Shown here in pieces: positions 1-7,689 of a stretch of 64,000 nucleotides of DNA. Numbering within the stretch: the stretch's first letter is position 1; each line of letters begins with the position of its first letter. A program made the position numbers and the translations under genes. Source of the DNA: Pseudomonas sp. S09G 359 (lineage in GTDB: Bacteria > Pseudomonadota > Gammaproteobacteria > Pseudomonadales > Pseudomonadaceae); the NCBI RefSeq assembly GCF_002843605.1, contig NZ_CP025263.1, positions 3,067,501 through 3,131,500 of the forward strand, written 5' to 3'. The notes below the pieces were generated by a model. The model did not search any database, was not told the origin of the DNA, and was given only the letters and a program-made list of their open reading frames with translations.

Positions 1-977
1 AGCTCCACCACCTTGTGGGCGGCTTCCAGGTTGGCGGCGAAGCCATTCAGGTCGACGTGGCTGTAGCGTTCTTCCTCACCGCTGATGGCACGTACATCCG
101 CCAGGCTGTTGAGGTTGCGCACCACAATGCTCACCAGCTGCTCCGGTGGCAGCGACTGGGCCAGTAGTTGCTGCTTGAGGGTGGTGACGTCGGTCAGCAG
201 GCGCTGCGCAATCGGCGCCAGGCCGTCGAGGCTGCGTTGCTGGAACAGGCTGTATTCGAGGCGATGGAAGCCGCTGAAGGCGGGGTCCTGTTCGCGCTTT
301 TCAAAATAATCGGCGCGGGCGTTGATCGCGTTGTCCAGTTCGGCCAGGCGCTGGGCGGCAGGTGCCAGTCGCTGATAAGCCTCGCGGGCCGGCACATACA
401 GCGCCTGGGCCTGGGCCAGGTCACCGGCGTCGATGGCCTGCTGCAGGGCGGTCACGGCCTTGACCAAGGCGCTGCCCTGGCCGCTCAAGTACACGCGGAA
501 CTCCGACAACGGCCCGATAAACGCCACCATCGATGGCTTGGCCTTGGCCTGGGCGTCGGATTCGGCTGTCGGCGTCACATGCAGGGTGCCGCGCGGGTTG
601 CTCAGCAGGCCGCAGGTGATCGCATAGTCGCCGGGCAGCAGGTTGGCGTTGATCACTTGGCTCAGGCCGGGGGCGATATTCTCGCGCTCTTCGATCACCA
701 GCACACCGTCGAGAATTTCCCATTCCACCGCCCGGTCGGAGCGGTTGATGATGCGAAAGCTCGCGCGCCCGGCCGGCACGGTCAGCTCATTGGGTTCGCA
801 GGCATGGCCATGGATGGTCACGGCGATTTCATTATGGTTGGTCTGGCGCTTGCTCGCCGCCAGTTGCGACGCATAGTAGAACAACGCACCGGCGGCGATC
901 ATCACGACCACCGAGCCCGCCACGGCCCAGCGCAGGGCGCGGGGTGGCGAAGCCGGTTGAGGGGTTGGGTTGGACAA
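1..977 (-). CDS. efeO: EfeO-type periplasmic iron-uptake protein (partial, 3' end beyond the window)
   Basis: Periplasmic component of the EfeUOB ferrous iron uptake system, thought to bind iron or copper and hand iron to the EfeU permease. The reading frame is open from the window edge to a TTG start at 977, preceded by AAGGA. Seen: a single hydrophobic signal/anchor segment (residues ~17-36), a cupredoxin-like domain (~50-135) with Cys60 and Cys122, then an imelysin/M75 domain with the HxxE motif (H236, E239 in FHRLEYSLF). About 325 residues are visible; family members are near 380, so little is missing. It lies 10 bp after efeU on the same strand and presumably shares its Fur-controlled promoter. 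efeB would be expected further left. Confidence 0.9.
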   Translation of the reverse strand, partial: MSNPTPQPASPPRALRWAVAGSVVVMIAAGALFYYASQLAASKRQTNHNEIAVTIHGHACEPNELTVPAGRASFRIINRSDRAVEWEILDGVLVIEERENIAPGLSQVINANLLPGDYAITCGLLSNPRGTLHVTPTAESDAQAKAKPSMVAFIGPLSEFRVYLSGQGSALVKAVTALQQAIDAGDLAQAQALYVPAREAYQRLAPAAQRLAELDNAINARADYFEKREQDPAFSGFHRLEYSLFQQRSLDGLAPIAQRLLTDVTTLKQQLLAQSLPPEQLVSIVVRNLNSLADVRAISGEEERYSHVDLNGFAANLEAAHKVVE

Positions 978-987
978 GAGACGGTCC

Positions 988-1833
988 TTACTGGCTGGAA
1001 ACGGAAGAGGTTTTTACGACGGGCGCTGGCGGGGCGGCAGGCAGAAAGAACATCCCCAGGGCCACCACCAGGTAGATCAGGTAGGCGCCGAGGGTGCTGA
1101 TGGTCGGCGCTTCCTGGTAGCCGAACATGCCGGCGAGTACCGAACCCAGCGGGCTGTCCATCGGCAGTACGGCGCTGAAATCGAACAGCACGGTTTGCAA
1201 GTGGTTCCACACGCCGGCTTCGTGCAACGCCTGCACCGAGTTGGCCAGGATGCCGGCGGCCACGACGAGGATGAACAGGCCGGTCCAGCGGAAGAACGCA
1301 CCGAGGTTCAGGCGCATGCTGCCGCTGTAGATCAGGAAGCCGACAATGATTGCCAGGATCAGGCCGAGCAGGGCACCAATGGGCGCGCCGGGGCCTTCAC
1401 TCTGTTGGAATACTGCCAGCAGGAAAAACACGGTTTCCAGGCCTTCGCGGGCCACGGCGAAAAACACCATCAGGATCAAGGCTGTGACCTGGTGCTTGGA
1501 ACCGGCCAAGGCGTGGTCGAGGGATTCATGCAGCGCATGCTTGATGGAACGGGCCACCTTGCGCATCCAGAACACCATGGAGCTGAGGATGCCCACGGCC
1601 ACCAGGCCGACAATGCCTTCGAACAATTCCTGCTGTTTTTGTGGGAATTCGGCGCTGACCAATTCCAGGCCGCCACCCACCAGCAGCGCCAGCGCGGCGG
1701 CGAGGAATACCCCGATCCACACGGCCGGCATCCATTGGCCGCGGCCGGTCTGTTGCAGGTAGCTGGCGATAATGCCGACGATCAGTGCGGCTTCAATGCC
1801 TTCGCGCAGCATGATTAGAAAAGGAACGAGCAT
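988..1833 (-). CDS. efeU: EfeU/FTR1-family iron permease
   Basis: Inner-membrane permease importing iron in the EfeUOB system. It has about seven hydrophobic segments and both FTR1 signature motifs: REGIEA near the N-terminus and REGLE in the middle (R134-E138 counted from the upstream start). The end motif FGYQEAP is also typical. I prefer the start at 1833 (MLVPFLIMLREG), which matches the usual FTR1 N-terminus and gives 281 residues. An in-frame ATG at 1848 would add five residues and has no visible ribosome site. It is the first gene of an efeU-efeO operon, with a Fur-box-like sequence about 40 bp upstream. Confidence 0.93.
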   Translation of the reverse strand: MLVPFLIMLREGIEAALIVGIIASYLQQTGRGQWMPAVWIGVFLAAALALLVGGGLELVSAEFPQKQQELFEGIVGLVAVGILSSMVFWMRKVARSIKHALHESLDHALAGSKHQVTALILMVFFAVAREGLETVFFLLAVFQQSEGPGAPIGALLGLILAIIVGFLIYSGSMRLNLGAFFRWTGLFILVVAAGILANSVQALHEAGVWNHLQTVLFDFSAVLPMDSPLGSVLAGMFGYQEAPTISTLGAYLIYLVVALGMFFLPAAPPAPVVKTSSVSSQ

Positions 1834-1873
1834 TCGCCACCACAGCATAACTAGATAGGAGGCTAAGTTGTAA

Positions 1874-1892
1874 CATAATGATACTCATTACT
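1874..1892 (-). promoter_or_regulatory. Fur box-like operator upstream of efeU
   Basis: The 19 bp cataatgatactcattact match the classical Fur consensus GATAATGATAATCATTATC at 15 of 19 positions, counted by eye, and keep its inverted-repeat symmetry. The position, 40-60 bp before the efeU start, fits repression by Fe-Fur. The divergent araC-type gene at 2001 is farther away but could also be affected. Confidence 0.7.
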
Positions 1893-2000
1893 AAACAGGC
1901 AATCTTGACCTTTCCTGAACATGGGCTGAACGGTGGTCGCGAAGGGCATCCGCCCTTATGATGCACGCCATCTTGTGCGTACCGGATTGCCCCACTGCCC

Positions 2001-3023
2001 ATGTCGGAAAAAGACACCATTTCCATCCATCTCGTGCGCGAAGCCCTGTTGCAGAGCTGCGCGCCCGGAGCGGCGAGCACCGAGGTGCTGAATAAAGTCG
2101 GCATCGACCCGGCGTTGCTGGCCGAGCCCGCCGCACGGGTTTCGGCCACGGCCTACGCACGCCTGTGGCGCCTGCTGGCCAGGCGCACGGACGACGAGTT
2201 CTTTGGCATGGACCCGCGCAAGCTCAAATCCGGCAGCCTGGCATTTTTGTGCCGTGCGGCGCTGGCGCAACCGAGCCTGGCTGACGGGCTGGAAACCGGC
2301 CTTGGGTTCCTCTCGCTGATGCTCGAGCGCATGCCCGCGCAATTGGTGCGCCAGCAAAGCCTGGCGGAAATCGTGTTGCTGGAGCCAGCGACCGAAGCCA
2401 ATCGCGCGTTTACCTACTTCACCTACTGGATGATCGTGCACGGCGTAGCCTGCTGGCTGGCGGGGCGGCGGATACCGATCCTGGCCATTGAACTGCGCTG
2501 CCCGCAGCCGGACTTTTGTGATGATTACCAGGTGATGTTTTCCGACAACCTGCGGTTTGATCGGCCACGCACCCGCATGATCTTTTCCGCCGACTGCCTC
2601 GACCTGCCGATCAAGCGCAGCCCGGAGGAACTCAAGCGTTTCCTTGCCCATGCGCCGGCCAATATCCTGGTGAAATACCGCGACCCCGACAGCCTGGCCA
2701 TGCGCATCAAGCACGACCTGCGCCAGCTGCCTGCCGATACCTGGCCGGAAACCGAGGGCCTGGCGGCCAGCCTATGTGTTTCGGCGTCCACCCTGCGCCG
2801 CCGGCTGGCGGAGGAGGGCCAGACCTACCAGGGCCTCAAGGACAGCGTGCGCAAGGAGTTGGCGATTGTCTGGCTGGCCGAACCGCAGCTCAGCTTTGCC
2901 GAGATTGCCGAGCGGTTGGGATTTGCCGACACCAGTTCGTTCTACAAGGCATTTCGCAAGTGGTCGGGGTCGAATCCCGGGCACTATCGCAGCCTGATTC
3001 TCAATGACGACAGCCACTCCTGA
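2001..3023 (+). CDS. AraC-family transcriptional regulator (arabinose_bd-type N-terminal domain)
   Basis: A 340-residue DNA-binding regulator. The first ~200 residues resemble the ligand-sensing domain shared with OruR/ArgR-like pseudomonad regulators. The C-terminus (~235-335) holds the two AraC helix-turn-helix motifs: LAASLCVSASTLRRRLAEEG, then the conserved block FAEIAERLGFADTSSFYKAFRKWSGSNPGHYR. It is divergent from efeU. The last ~60 bp of this gene are repeated at about 4671-4731 as the left end of a tandem duplication, so the locus behind it has been rearranged. The target is unknown; the neighbouring cassette or mexEF-oprN are possibilities only. Confidence 0.88.
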   Translation: MSEKDTISIHLVREALLQSCAPGAASTEVLNKVGIDPALLAEPAARVSATAYARLWRLLARRTDDEFFGMDPRKLKSGSLAFLCRAALAQPSLADGLETGLGFLSLMLERMPAQLVRQQSLAEIVLLEPATEANRAFTYFTYWMIVHGVACWLAGRRIPILAIELRCPQPDFCDDYQVMFSDNLRFDRPRTRMIFSADCLDLPIKRSPEELKRFLAHAPANILVKYRDPDSLAMRIKHDLRQLPADTWPETEGLAASLCVSASTLRRRLAEEGQTYQGLKDSVRKELAIVWLAEPQLSFAEIAERLGFADTSSFYKAFRKWSGSNPGHYRSLILNDDSHS

Positions 3024-3159
3024 CAGATGCTGGAGTTTACCGAGTAGCCCTTTTCCCAAAGTTAAAAAAGCCCCTGAAATTCAGCTGGTAAAGCCACGAC
3101 AACCCGACAGCGCCTTCCTTACATTTTGCGGCCAACTCCATTCGACAAGGACCGAATGC

Positions 3160-4110
3160 ATGGCCCAGCCTTATGCGTTTATCAACGAGCGGCCGCAAAC
3201 CGCGACCGAACTCAAAGCCCGCCTTGACTTAAGCAAGTCAGCTGCCGAAAAGTTCGACATGCTGAATAACCACATCCGCAATGTCGTGGTGTTACCCGGC
3301 CAACTGGTGATTATCGGGGACCCGACGACGGCGATGTGTACGCCGGAAGAAAACCGTTTGAAACAAGCAGCCTGGAGCATCCGTCACAGTGTGATGGCCG
3401 AAGGCGGCGCCGACGTTGCATTGCAGAACTATGACCTGCTGCAGAAACTACTGGGTTATGCCTCGCTCGGGGTCGGTACGGCGGGGGACGCTTGGAATCG
3501 CCACCTGGCCGACATCGTCAAGACGCTGGAAGAAATCCAAGCGTTGCACAAACAGTCCCTGCATCGAGGTGGCGGGGCTGCGCGAGATGAGTTCTTGTCG
3601 CGCCGCCGAATCCTGTTTAGCCGACTGGAAGCGCAGATGCGCGGTTTTGCCCGTTATGGCACAGGATTGGGCAATGACGGTTCGATCAAGAAGATGCTGG
3701 GAATCTCCACTAAGAGTTATCTACAGAGTGGGGAAATCAGTCGCTATGCCGAGAGGATTGCGCGCATAACCAGAACGGCGAAAGTGCTCAAGGCGGGGAC
3801 GCCGTTGGGGATTGCGTTAAGTACGGCGTCCACGGCGCTGGAGATCAAGGAGGCGTGTTCGACGGGGAGGGAAGAACTGTGCACGAAGACGAAGTATGTG
3901 GAGGTGAGAAAGCTAACGATGAGCGTTGGAGCAGGAGCCCTTGGAGGGTACGCAGCCTCGTCGCTGTGTATCGCCGTGCTGATGCCAACAACGGGCCCTG
4001 GTTCTTTGGCTTGTTTCTTAATCGGCGGTGCGGCAGGGGGTGTCGCTGGAGGTACACTTGGCAACTTAGGTGGGGAATTAGTAGGGGAAAAACTCTATGA
4101 ATATCGGTGA
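3160..4110 (+). CDS. Putative polymorphic membrane-active toxin/effector, copy 1
   Basis: Unrecognised 316-residue protein. The start at 3160 is chosen because AAGGA sits 8 bp upstream; the open frame runs back to 3004 but overlaps the end of the araC gene. Residues 1-246 are almost identical to copy 2 (about 14 changes seen). They include a LysM-like stretch (LNNHIRN...PGQLVIIGDP, ~30-50) and a charged helical region. Residues 247-316 differ strongly from copy 2 but both are glycine-rich and hydrophobic with GxxxG-like spacing, as in pore-forming or membrane-inserting domains. There is no signal peptide. The stop codon overlaps the following membrane-protein gene by 14 bp. A conserved front, variable toxic tail and overlapping membrane partner suggest an effector/immunity pair; this is inference. 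Confidence 0.6.
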   Translation: MAQPYAFINERPQTATELKARLDLSKSAAEKFDMLNNHIRNVVVLPGQLVIIGDPTTAMCTPEENRLKQAAWSIRHSVMAEGGADVALQNYDLLQKLLGYASLGVGTAGDAWNRHLADIVKTLEEIQALHKQSLHRGGGAARDEFLSRRRILFSRLEAQMRGFARYGTGLGNDGSIKKMLGISTKSYLQSGEISRYAERIARITRTAKVLKAGTPLGIALSTASTALEIKEACSTGREELCTKTKYVEVRKLTMSVGAGALGGYAASSLCIAVLMPTTGPGSLACFLIGGAAGGVAGGTLGNLGGELVGEKLYEYR

Positions 4111-4474
4111 TATTCAGAGTCCTTTTGTCATTTTTTTGTTTGAGTTAGCGCTATGTGTTTCGCTTCTTATTGCCGTATTGGTAGGCGTTTTTCTCGCCTA
4201 TCGACGGCTAGAGCACATGGAGCACCTTCTGAATAAATGCAGCTTTGTCGTGTTTCATTCTCGGTTTTGGGGCAACTCTGCGCGAGGGCGGATGATGAGA
4301 TTATCTGTGATCACCGTGGCAGTGCTACTGCCAAAGCGGTGCCTGAAACGCGGTGTTATTGATTGGCAGCAAGTCCAGGCGTTTCCTCGAGGGCTAAAAA
4401 ACATATTCTTGGGGATGCATTGCGTCGGCGTGGTTTTCTTCACCTACTTCACGGCTCTTTGGCTACTTAAATAG
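4097..4474 (+). CDS. Small membrane protein, putative cognate immunity protein 1
   Basis: A 125-residue protein with hydrophobic segments at ~10-33 and ~102-123, and possibly a third near 70-80. A basic centre contains the block RFWGNSARGR and later QQVQAFPRGLK, both conserved in the copy 2 partner. Its start overlaps the upstream gene by 14 bp and has AGGGGAA as ribosome site, so the two are translationally coupled. The codon use is noticeably more AT-rich than in neighbouring genes, suggesting foreign origin. By context it may protect the membrane against the glycine-rich tail of the upstream protein. I do not recognise the family. Confidence 0.6.
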   Translation: MNIGDIQSPFVIFLFELALCVSLLIAVLVGVFLAYRRLEHMEHLLNKCSFVVFHSRFWGNSARGRMMRLSVITVAVLLPKRCLKRGVIDWQQVQAFPRGLKNIFLGMHCVGVVFFTYFTALWLLK

Positions 4475-4509
4475 AGTGATACTCAGTAGGCATTCCGCTC
4501 TTGCAACCA

Positions 4510-4545
4510 GCAACCAAAATAAGCCCCGTGACCGAATGGACTACG
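4510..4545 (-). terminator. Degenerate copy of the oprN terminator
   Basis: A hairpin with arms gccccgt and acggggc around the same loop as the intact terminator at 6196-6231. The T-tract on the minus strand is interrupted. It is part of the duplicated segment and sits after cassette 1. Confidence 0.5.
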
Positions 4546-4571
4546 GGGCAACAAATTCGCTGGATGCGCCC

Positions 4572-4660
4572 AACCAAAGACGCGGGTTACATCCCTTGCT
4601 GCTGGCCACCACCGTATCCGTCTGCCAGCCCCCGCCCAATGCCTGGTAGATCGCCACAAT
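4572..4660 (-). pseudogene. Truncated 3' end of an oprN-like gene
   Basis: On the minus strand this stretch encodes IVAIYQALGGGWQ...TVVASSK, which matches the last ~22 residues of the intact OprN at 6274 (IVAIYKALGGGWQPETVVASAK). The stop codon is changed (TGA to GGA) and nothing upstream of the tail is present. It is the right-hand scar of the tandem duplication. Its several differences from the intact gene argue that the duplication is old or came from another strain. Confidence 0.75.
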
Positions 4661-4670
4661 TTGCCCCTCT

Positions 4671-4731
4671 GCCGGGATCGAATCCTGCGCACTATTACAG
4701 CCTGATTCTCAATGACGACAGCCACTCCTGA
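4671..4731 (+). pseudogene. Truncated 3' end of the araC-type gene
   Basis: A copy of the last ~60 bp of the regulator at 2001-3023, encoding GSNPAHYYSLILNDDSHS and its stop. It is fused directly to the oprN tail remnant on its left. It marks the left end of duplication copy B and carries with it the leader of cassette 2. Confidence 0.8.
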
Positions 4732-4867
4732 CAGATGCTGGAGTTTACTGAGTAGCCCTTTTCCCAAAGTTAAAAAAGCCCCTGAAATTCAGCCGGTAAA
4801 GCCACGACAACCCGACAGCGCCTTCCTTACATTTTGCGGCCAACTCCATTCGACAAGGACCGAATGC

Positions 4868-5815
4868 ATGGCCCAGCCTTATGCGTTTATCAACGAGCGG
4901 CCGCAAACCACGATCGAACTCAAAGCCCGCCTTGACTTAAGCAAGTCGGCTGCCGAAAAGTTCGACATGCTGAATAACCACATCCGCAATGTCGTGGTGT
5001 TACCCGGCCAACTGGTGATTATCGGGGACCCGACGACGGCGATGTGTACGCCGGAAGAAAATCGCTTGAAACAGGCGGCCTGGGGCATTCGCCACAGTGT
5101 GATGGCTGAGGGCGGCGCTGACTTTGCGTTGCAGAACTATGACCTGCTACAGAAACTACTGGGTTATGCCTCGCTCGGGGTCGGTACGGCGGGGGACGCT
5201 TGGAATCGCCACCTGACTGACATCGTCAAGACGCTGGAAGAAATCCAAGCGTTGCACAAACAGTCCCTGCATCGAGGCGGCGGATCCGCGCGAGATGAGT
5301 TCTTGTCGCGCCGCCGAGTCCTGTTTAGCCGACTGGAAGCGCAGATGCGCGGTTTTGCCCGTTATGGCACGGGCTTGCGTAATGAAGGGGCGATCAAAAA
5401 GATGCTGGGGATCTCCACCAGGAGTTATCTACAGAGCGGGGAAATCAGTCGCTATGCCGAGAGGATTGCGCGCATAACCAGAACGGCGAAAGTGTTCAAG
5501 GCGGGGACGCCGTTGGGGATTGCGTTGAGTACGGCGTCCACGGCGCTGGAGATCAAGGAGGCGTGTTCGACGGGGAGGGAAGAGCGGTGTACGAAGGCGA
5601 AGTATGTGCAAGTGGGCAAACTAGGCGGCGGAATTTTGGGGGGGATAGGAGGCGGTGCTTTAGCAACTGCATTATGTTTCACCGTATTGGGCCCTACGAC
5701 TGGGCCGGGGTCATTAGGTTGCTTGTTGATCGCGGGCGGAACTGTGGGTGCGATTGGGGGAAGTAAAGGTGGGGAACTCGGTGAGTATTTAGGTGAGAAA
5801 GTTTATGAATATTGA
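4868..5815 (+). CDS. Putative polymorphic membrane-active toxin/effector, copy 2
   Basis: A 315-residue paralogue of the protein at 3160, with the same leader and ribosome site (AAGGACCGAATGC before the ATG). Residues 1-246 match copy 1 almost throughout. The C-terminal ~70 residues are different but again glycine-rich and hydrophobic (GGGILGGIGGG...TTGPGSLGCLL...GGELGEYLGEKVYEY). The short motif TTGPGSL and the end GEK.YEY are kept in both. The stop overlaps the next gene by 11 bp. Read together, the two copies look like one effector scaffold carrying two tail variants. No secretion genes lie in the window, so the delivery route is unknown. Confidence 0.6.
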   Translation: MAQPYAFINERPQTTIELKARLDLSKSAAEKFDMLNNHIRNVVVLPGQLVIIGDPTTAMCTPEENRLKQAAWGIRHSVMAEGGADFALQNYDLLQKLLGYASLGVGTAGDAWNRHLTDIVKTLEEIQALHKQSLHRGGGSARDEFLSRRRVLFSRLEAQMRGFARYGTGLRNEGAIKKMLGISTRSYLQSGEISRYAERIARITRTAKVFKAGTPLGIALSTASTALEIKEACSTGREERCTKAKYVQVGKLGGGILGGIGGGALATALCFTVLGPTTGPGSLGCLLIAGGTVGAIGGSKGGELGEYLGEKVYEY

Positions 5816-6194
5816 CTGCTTATTCAACCAACCTCTGAAGTTGTGGTTGGCTGCAGGCGTCATGAGTCTGCTGTTTATCACCAACCTGCTTGGCTTTTTT
5901 TTGGTATGTAGACGTCTGGATGAAATGGAACGCTATTTAGACAAATGTAGCCTTGTCACCTTTAGCAAAAGGTTCTGGGGGAACTCGTTACGAGGGAGAG
6001 TAGTTCGGCTTTGCGCAGTCATGGCGGCCGTTACAATGCCATGGTGGAACATAAGGCGCGGTGTCCTGGACCGCCAGCAAGTGCAGGACTTCCCCCGCGG
6101 TCTCAAATATTTGCTTCGGAGCATGATGTTTAGCGGCATGTTTCTTCTAGCCGTTGCTACTGCCGACACTGCGTATGAATGGCTACGCCACTGA
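5805..6194 (+). CDS. Small membrane protein, putative cognate immunity protein 2
   Basis: A 129-residue membrane protein. I chose the start at 5805 because it corresponds exactly to the start of the copy 1 partner and has AGGTGAG 8-9 bp upstream; an upstream ATG at 5793 is less likely. It has hydrophobic segments at ~12-34 and ~106-125 and the shared blocks RFWGNSLRGR and QQVQDFPRGLK. The termini and membrane segments differ clearly from copy 1, mirroring the divergence of the adjacent effector tails. Its role as immunity protein is inference. Confidence 0.6.
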   Translation: MNIDCLFNQPLKLWLAAGVMSLLFITNLLGFFLVCRRLDEMERYLDKCSLVTFSKRFWGNSLRGRVVRLCAVMAAVTMPWWNIRRGVLDRQQVQDFPRGLKYLLRSMMFSGMFLLAVATADTAYEWLRH

Positions 6195-6195
6195 C

Positions 6196-6231
6196 CAAAA
6201 AAAAGCCCCGTGACCGAATGGACCACGGGGC
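6196..6231 (-). terminator. Rho-independent terminator of mexEF-oprN
   Basis: On the minus strand a perfect 8-bp stem (gccccgtg/cacggggc) is followed by eight T residues, about 45 bp after the oprN stop. The plus-strand side lacks a T-tract, so it acts mainly for the efflux operon. Confidence 0.85.
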
Positions 6232-6273
6232 AAAAAATTGGCTGGATGCGACCAACCAAAGGAGCTCTTTAAA

Positions 6274-7689
6274 TCACTTGGCGCTAGCCACCACCGTCTC
6301 CGGCTGCCAGCCACCACCCAGCGCCTTGTAGATCGCCACAATGCCGCGATACAGGTCTACTTCGGCCTGGGCCTGGGAGTCTTCTGCTGCCAGGCGTTCG
6401 CGCTGTGCGTCGAGCAGCACCAGGAAGTCCACGGTGCCTTCGCGGTAGCGGATCGCCGCGAGGTCGGCGGCGGAGCGGCTGGACTCACTCTGACGGATCA
6501 GCGAAACCAGGCGCTGTTGGCGTTTGCCGTAATCGCTGAAGGCATTTTCCGACTCTTCCAAGGCCAGCAACACTTGCTGCTCGTACGTTGCCAGGGCGCC
6601 GTCGGCTTCGGCATTGGCGCCGCGCAAACGCGCGCGCACGCTGCCCAGGTCAAACGCGGCCCAGGTAATGCTTGGGCCCAGGGACCAGGCATTGGCGGCC
6701 GCCGAGCCGATCTGCGAACCGCGCCCGGCGGTAAAGCCGAGGAAGCCGCTGAGGCTGACCCGTGGGAACAGGTCGGCCTTGGCCACGCCGATACGCGCGG
6801 TGGCGGCGGCCAATTTGCGTTCGGCGCTGAGAATGTCCGGGCGACGTTGCAGCAACTGGCCTGGGTCACCGATCGGCAACGCCTTGGCAATCGCCGGCAG
6901 ATCTTTGGGGCTCAGGTCCACGGTCAGCTTGTCGGGGCGCTGGCCGAGCAGGGTGGCGATGCGGTTACGCTCGCGCACTTGTTCGGCTTGCAGTTGCGGC
7001 ACGCTGGCCTCTACCGCTGCGAGGCGTGCGTCGGCGCGCTCCACATCCAGTTGGTCACCCACGCCGGCGTCCCGCAGGCTGACGGTGATGGTGCGCGATT
7101 CCTGCTGGTTTTTCAGGTTGTCCAGGGCAATGCGTTCGCGCAGTTGGGCGCCGCGCAGCTGGCCGTAGGCATCGACCAACTCGGCAATCATGCTGACTTG
7201 CAGTTGGTACAGGTCCGCTTCGGCGACCTGCTGGTCAGCGTCGCTGGCTTCCAGGTTACGGCGGATACGCCCGAACAAGTCCACTTCCCAGGCCATGTCC
7301 AGGCCCAGGTCGTAGCGCTCGCTGTTGACGCGCCGGGTGGTCTGGCCCGGGATCTGGCCTTTGCCCACGTCGCTGCTGACCCGGCTGGTGACCACCGGCA
7401 TGATGTCGTTGGCCGCATCATCGCGGATCGCCCGTGCCGCGCGCAGGCGGGCAAAGGCTACGCGCAGGTCGCGGTTACCGTCCAACGACTGGGTGACCAG
7501 TTGGTTGAGGGTAGGGTCGTCGAACTGCTGCCACCAGATGCCTTCGTACTTGGCGTGGTCGTAGCTTTTGGTGTCGGCGGCGGCCGTGATATTGGCCGCC
7601 TCCAGGTTCTGGGTTTTGTAGTCCGGTCCGACGGCACAGGCGCTCAGCGCCAGTACCAGCAAGCTCGGCAGAAAGACTTTAACACTCAT
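6274..7689 (-). CDS. oprN: RND efflux outer-membrane channel lipoprotein (OprN/OprM family)
   Basis: A 471-residue TolC-like channel that completes the tripartite MexEF-OprN pump. The lipoprotein signal ends in LSAC (Cys18), followed by AVGPDY as is usual for the NodT/OprM family. Two repeated outer-membrane-efflux halves follow, with typical motifs such as QRRPDILSAERKLAAATARIGVAKADLFP near 290-320. Its start overlaps the mexF stop (ATGA), so translation is coupled. A strong terminator follows. A degenerate copy of its last codons lies at 4572-4660. Confidence 0.92.
   Translation of the reverse strand: MSVKVFLPSLLVLALSACAVGPDYKTQNLEAANITAAADTKSYDHAKYEGIWWQQFDDPTLNQLVTQSLDGNRDLRVAFARLRAARAIRDDAANDIMPVVTSRVSSDVGKGQIPGQTTRRVNSERYDLGLDMAWEVDLFGRIRRNLEASDADQQVAEADLYQLQVSMIAELVDAYGQLRGAQLRERIALDNLKNQQESRTITVSLRDAGVGDQLDVERADARLAAVEASVPQLQAEQVRERNRIATLLGQRPDKLTVDLSPKDLPAIAKALPIGDPGQLLQRRPDILSAERKLAAATARIGVAKADLFPRVSLSGFLGFTAGRGSQIGSAAANAWSLGPSITWAAFDLGSVRARLRGANAEADGALATYEQQVLLALEESENAFSDYGKRQQRLVSLIRQSESSRSAADLAAIRYREGTVDFLVLLDAQRERLAAEDSQAQAEVDLYRGIVAIYKALGGGWQPETVVASAK

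Larger units (their letters stand above)
2964..4662 (+). repeat. Tandem duplication, copy A (araC tail + cassette 1 + truncated oprN tail)
   Basis: This ~1.7 kb unit contains the 3' end of the araC-type gene, a two-gene cassette, a degenerate copy of the oprN terminator and about 90 bp matching the oprN 3' end. The same order recurs in copy B, offset by 1708 bp at the left end and 1682 bp at the right. Boundaries are placed by eye where similarity stops and may be off by some bases. Confidence 0.85.
4671..6344 (+). repeat. Tandem duplication, copy B (araC tail + cassette 2 + oprN tail)
   Basis: Second copy of the unit described at 2964-4662, continuing into the intact oprN gene. The leader (4712-4867) and the first ~740 bp of the effector gene are nearly identical to copy A. 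The end of the effector gene and the whole small membrane-protein gene are strongly diverged. That pattern points to recombination or replacement within the cassette rather than simple drift. Confidence 0.85.

Noticed and set aside
3004..3159. Upstream extension of the effector copy 1 frame
   Set aside because: It would overlap the end of the araC gene and lacks a ribosome site. The ATG at 3160 has AAGGA in good position, and the same holds in copy 2.
4501..4731. Open frame across the duplication junction
   Set aside because: It joins the antisense of the oprN tail and terminator to the end of araC. It has no ribosome site and is a by-product of the rearrangement.
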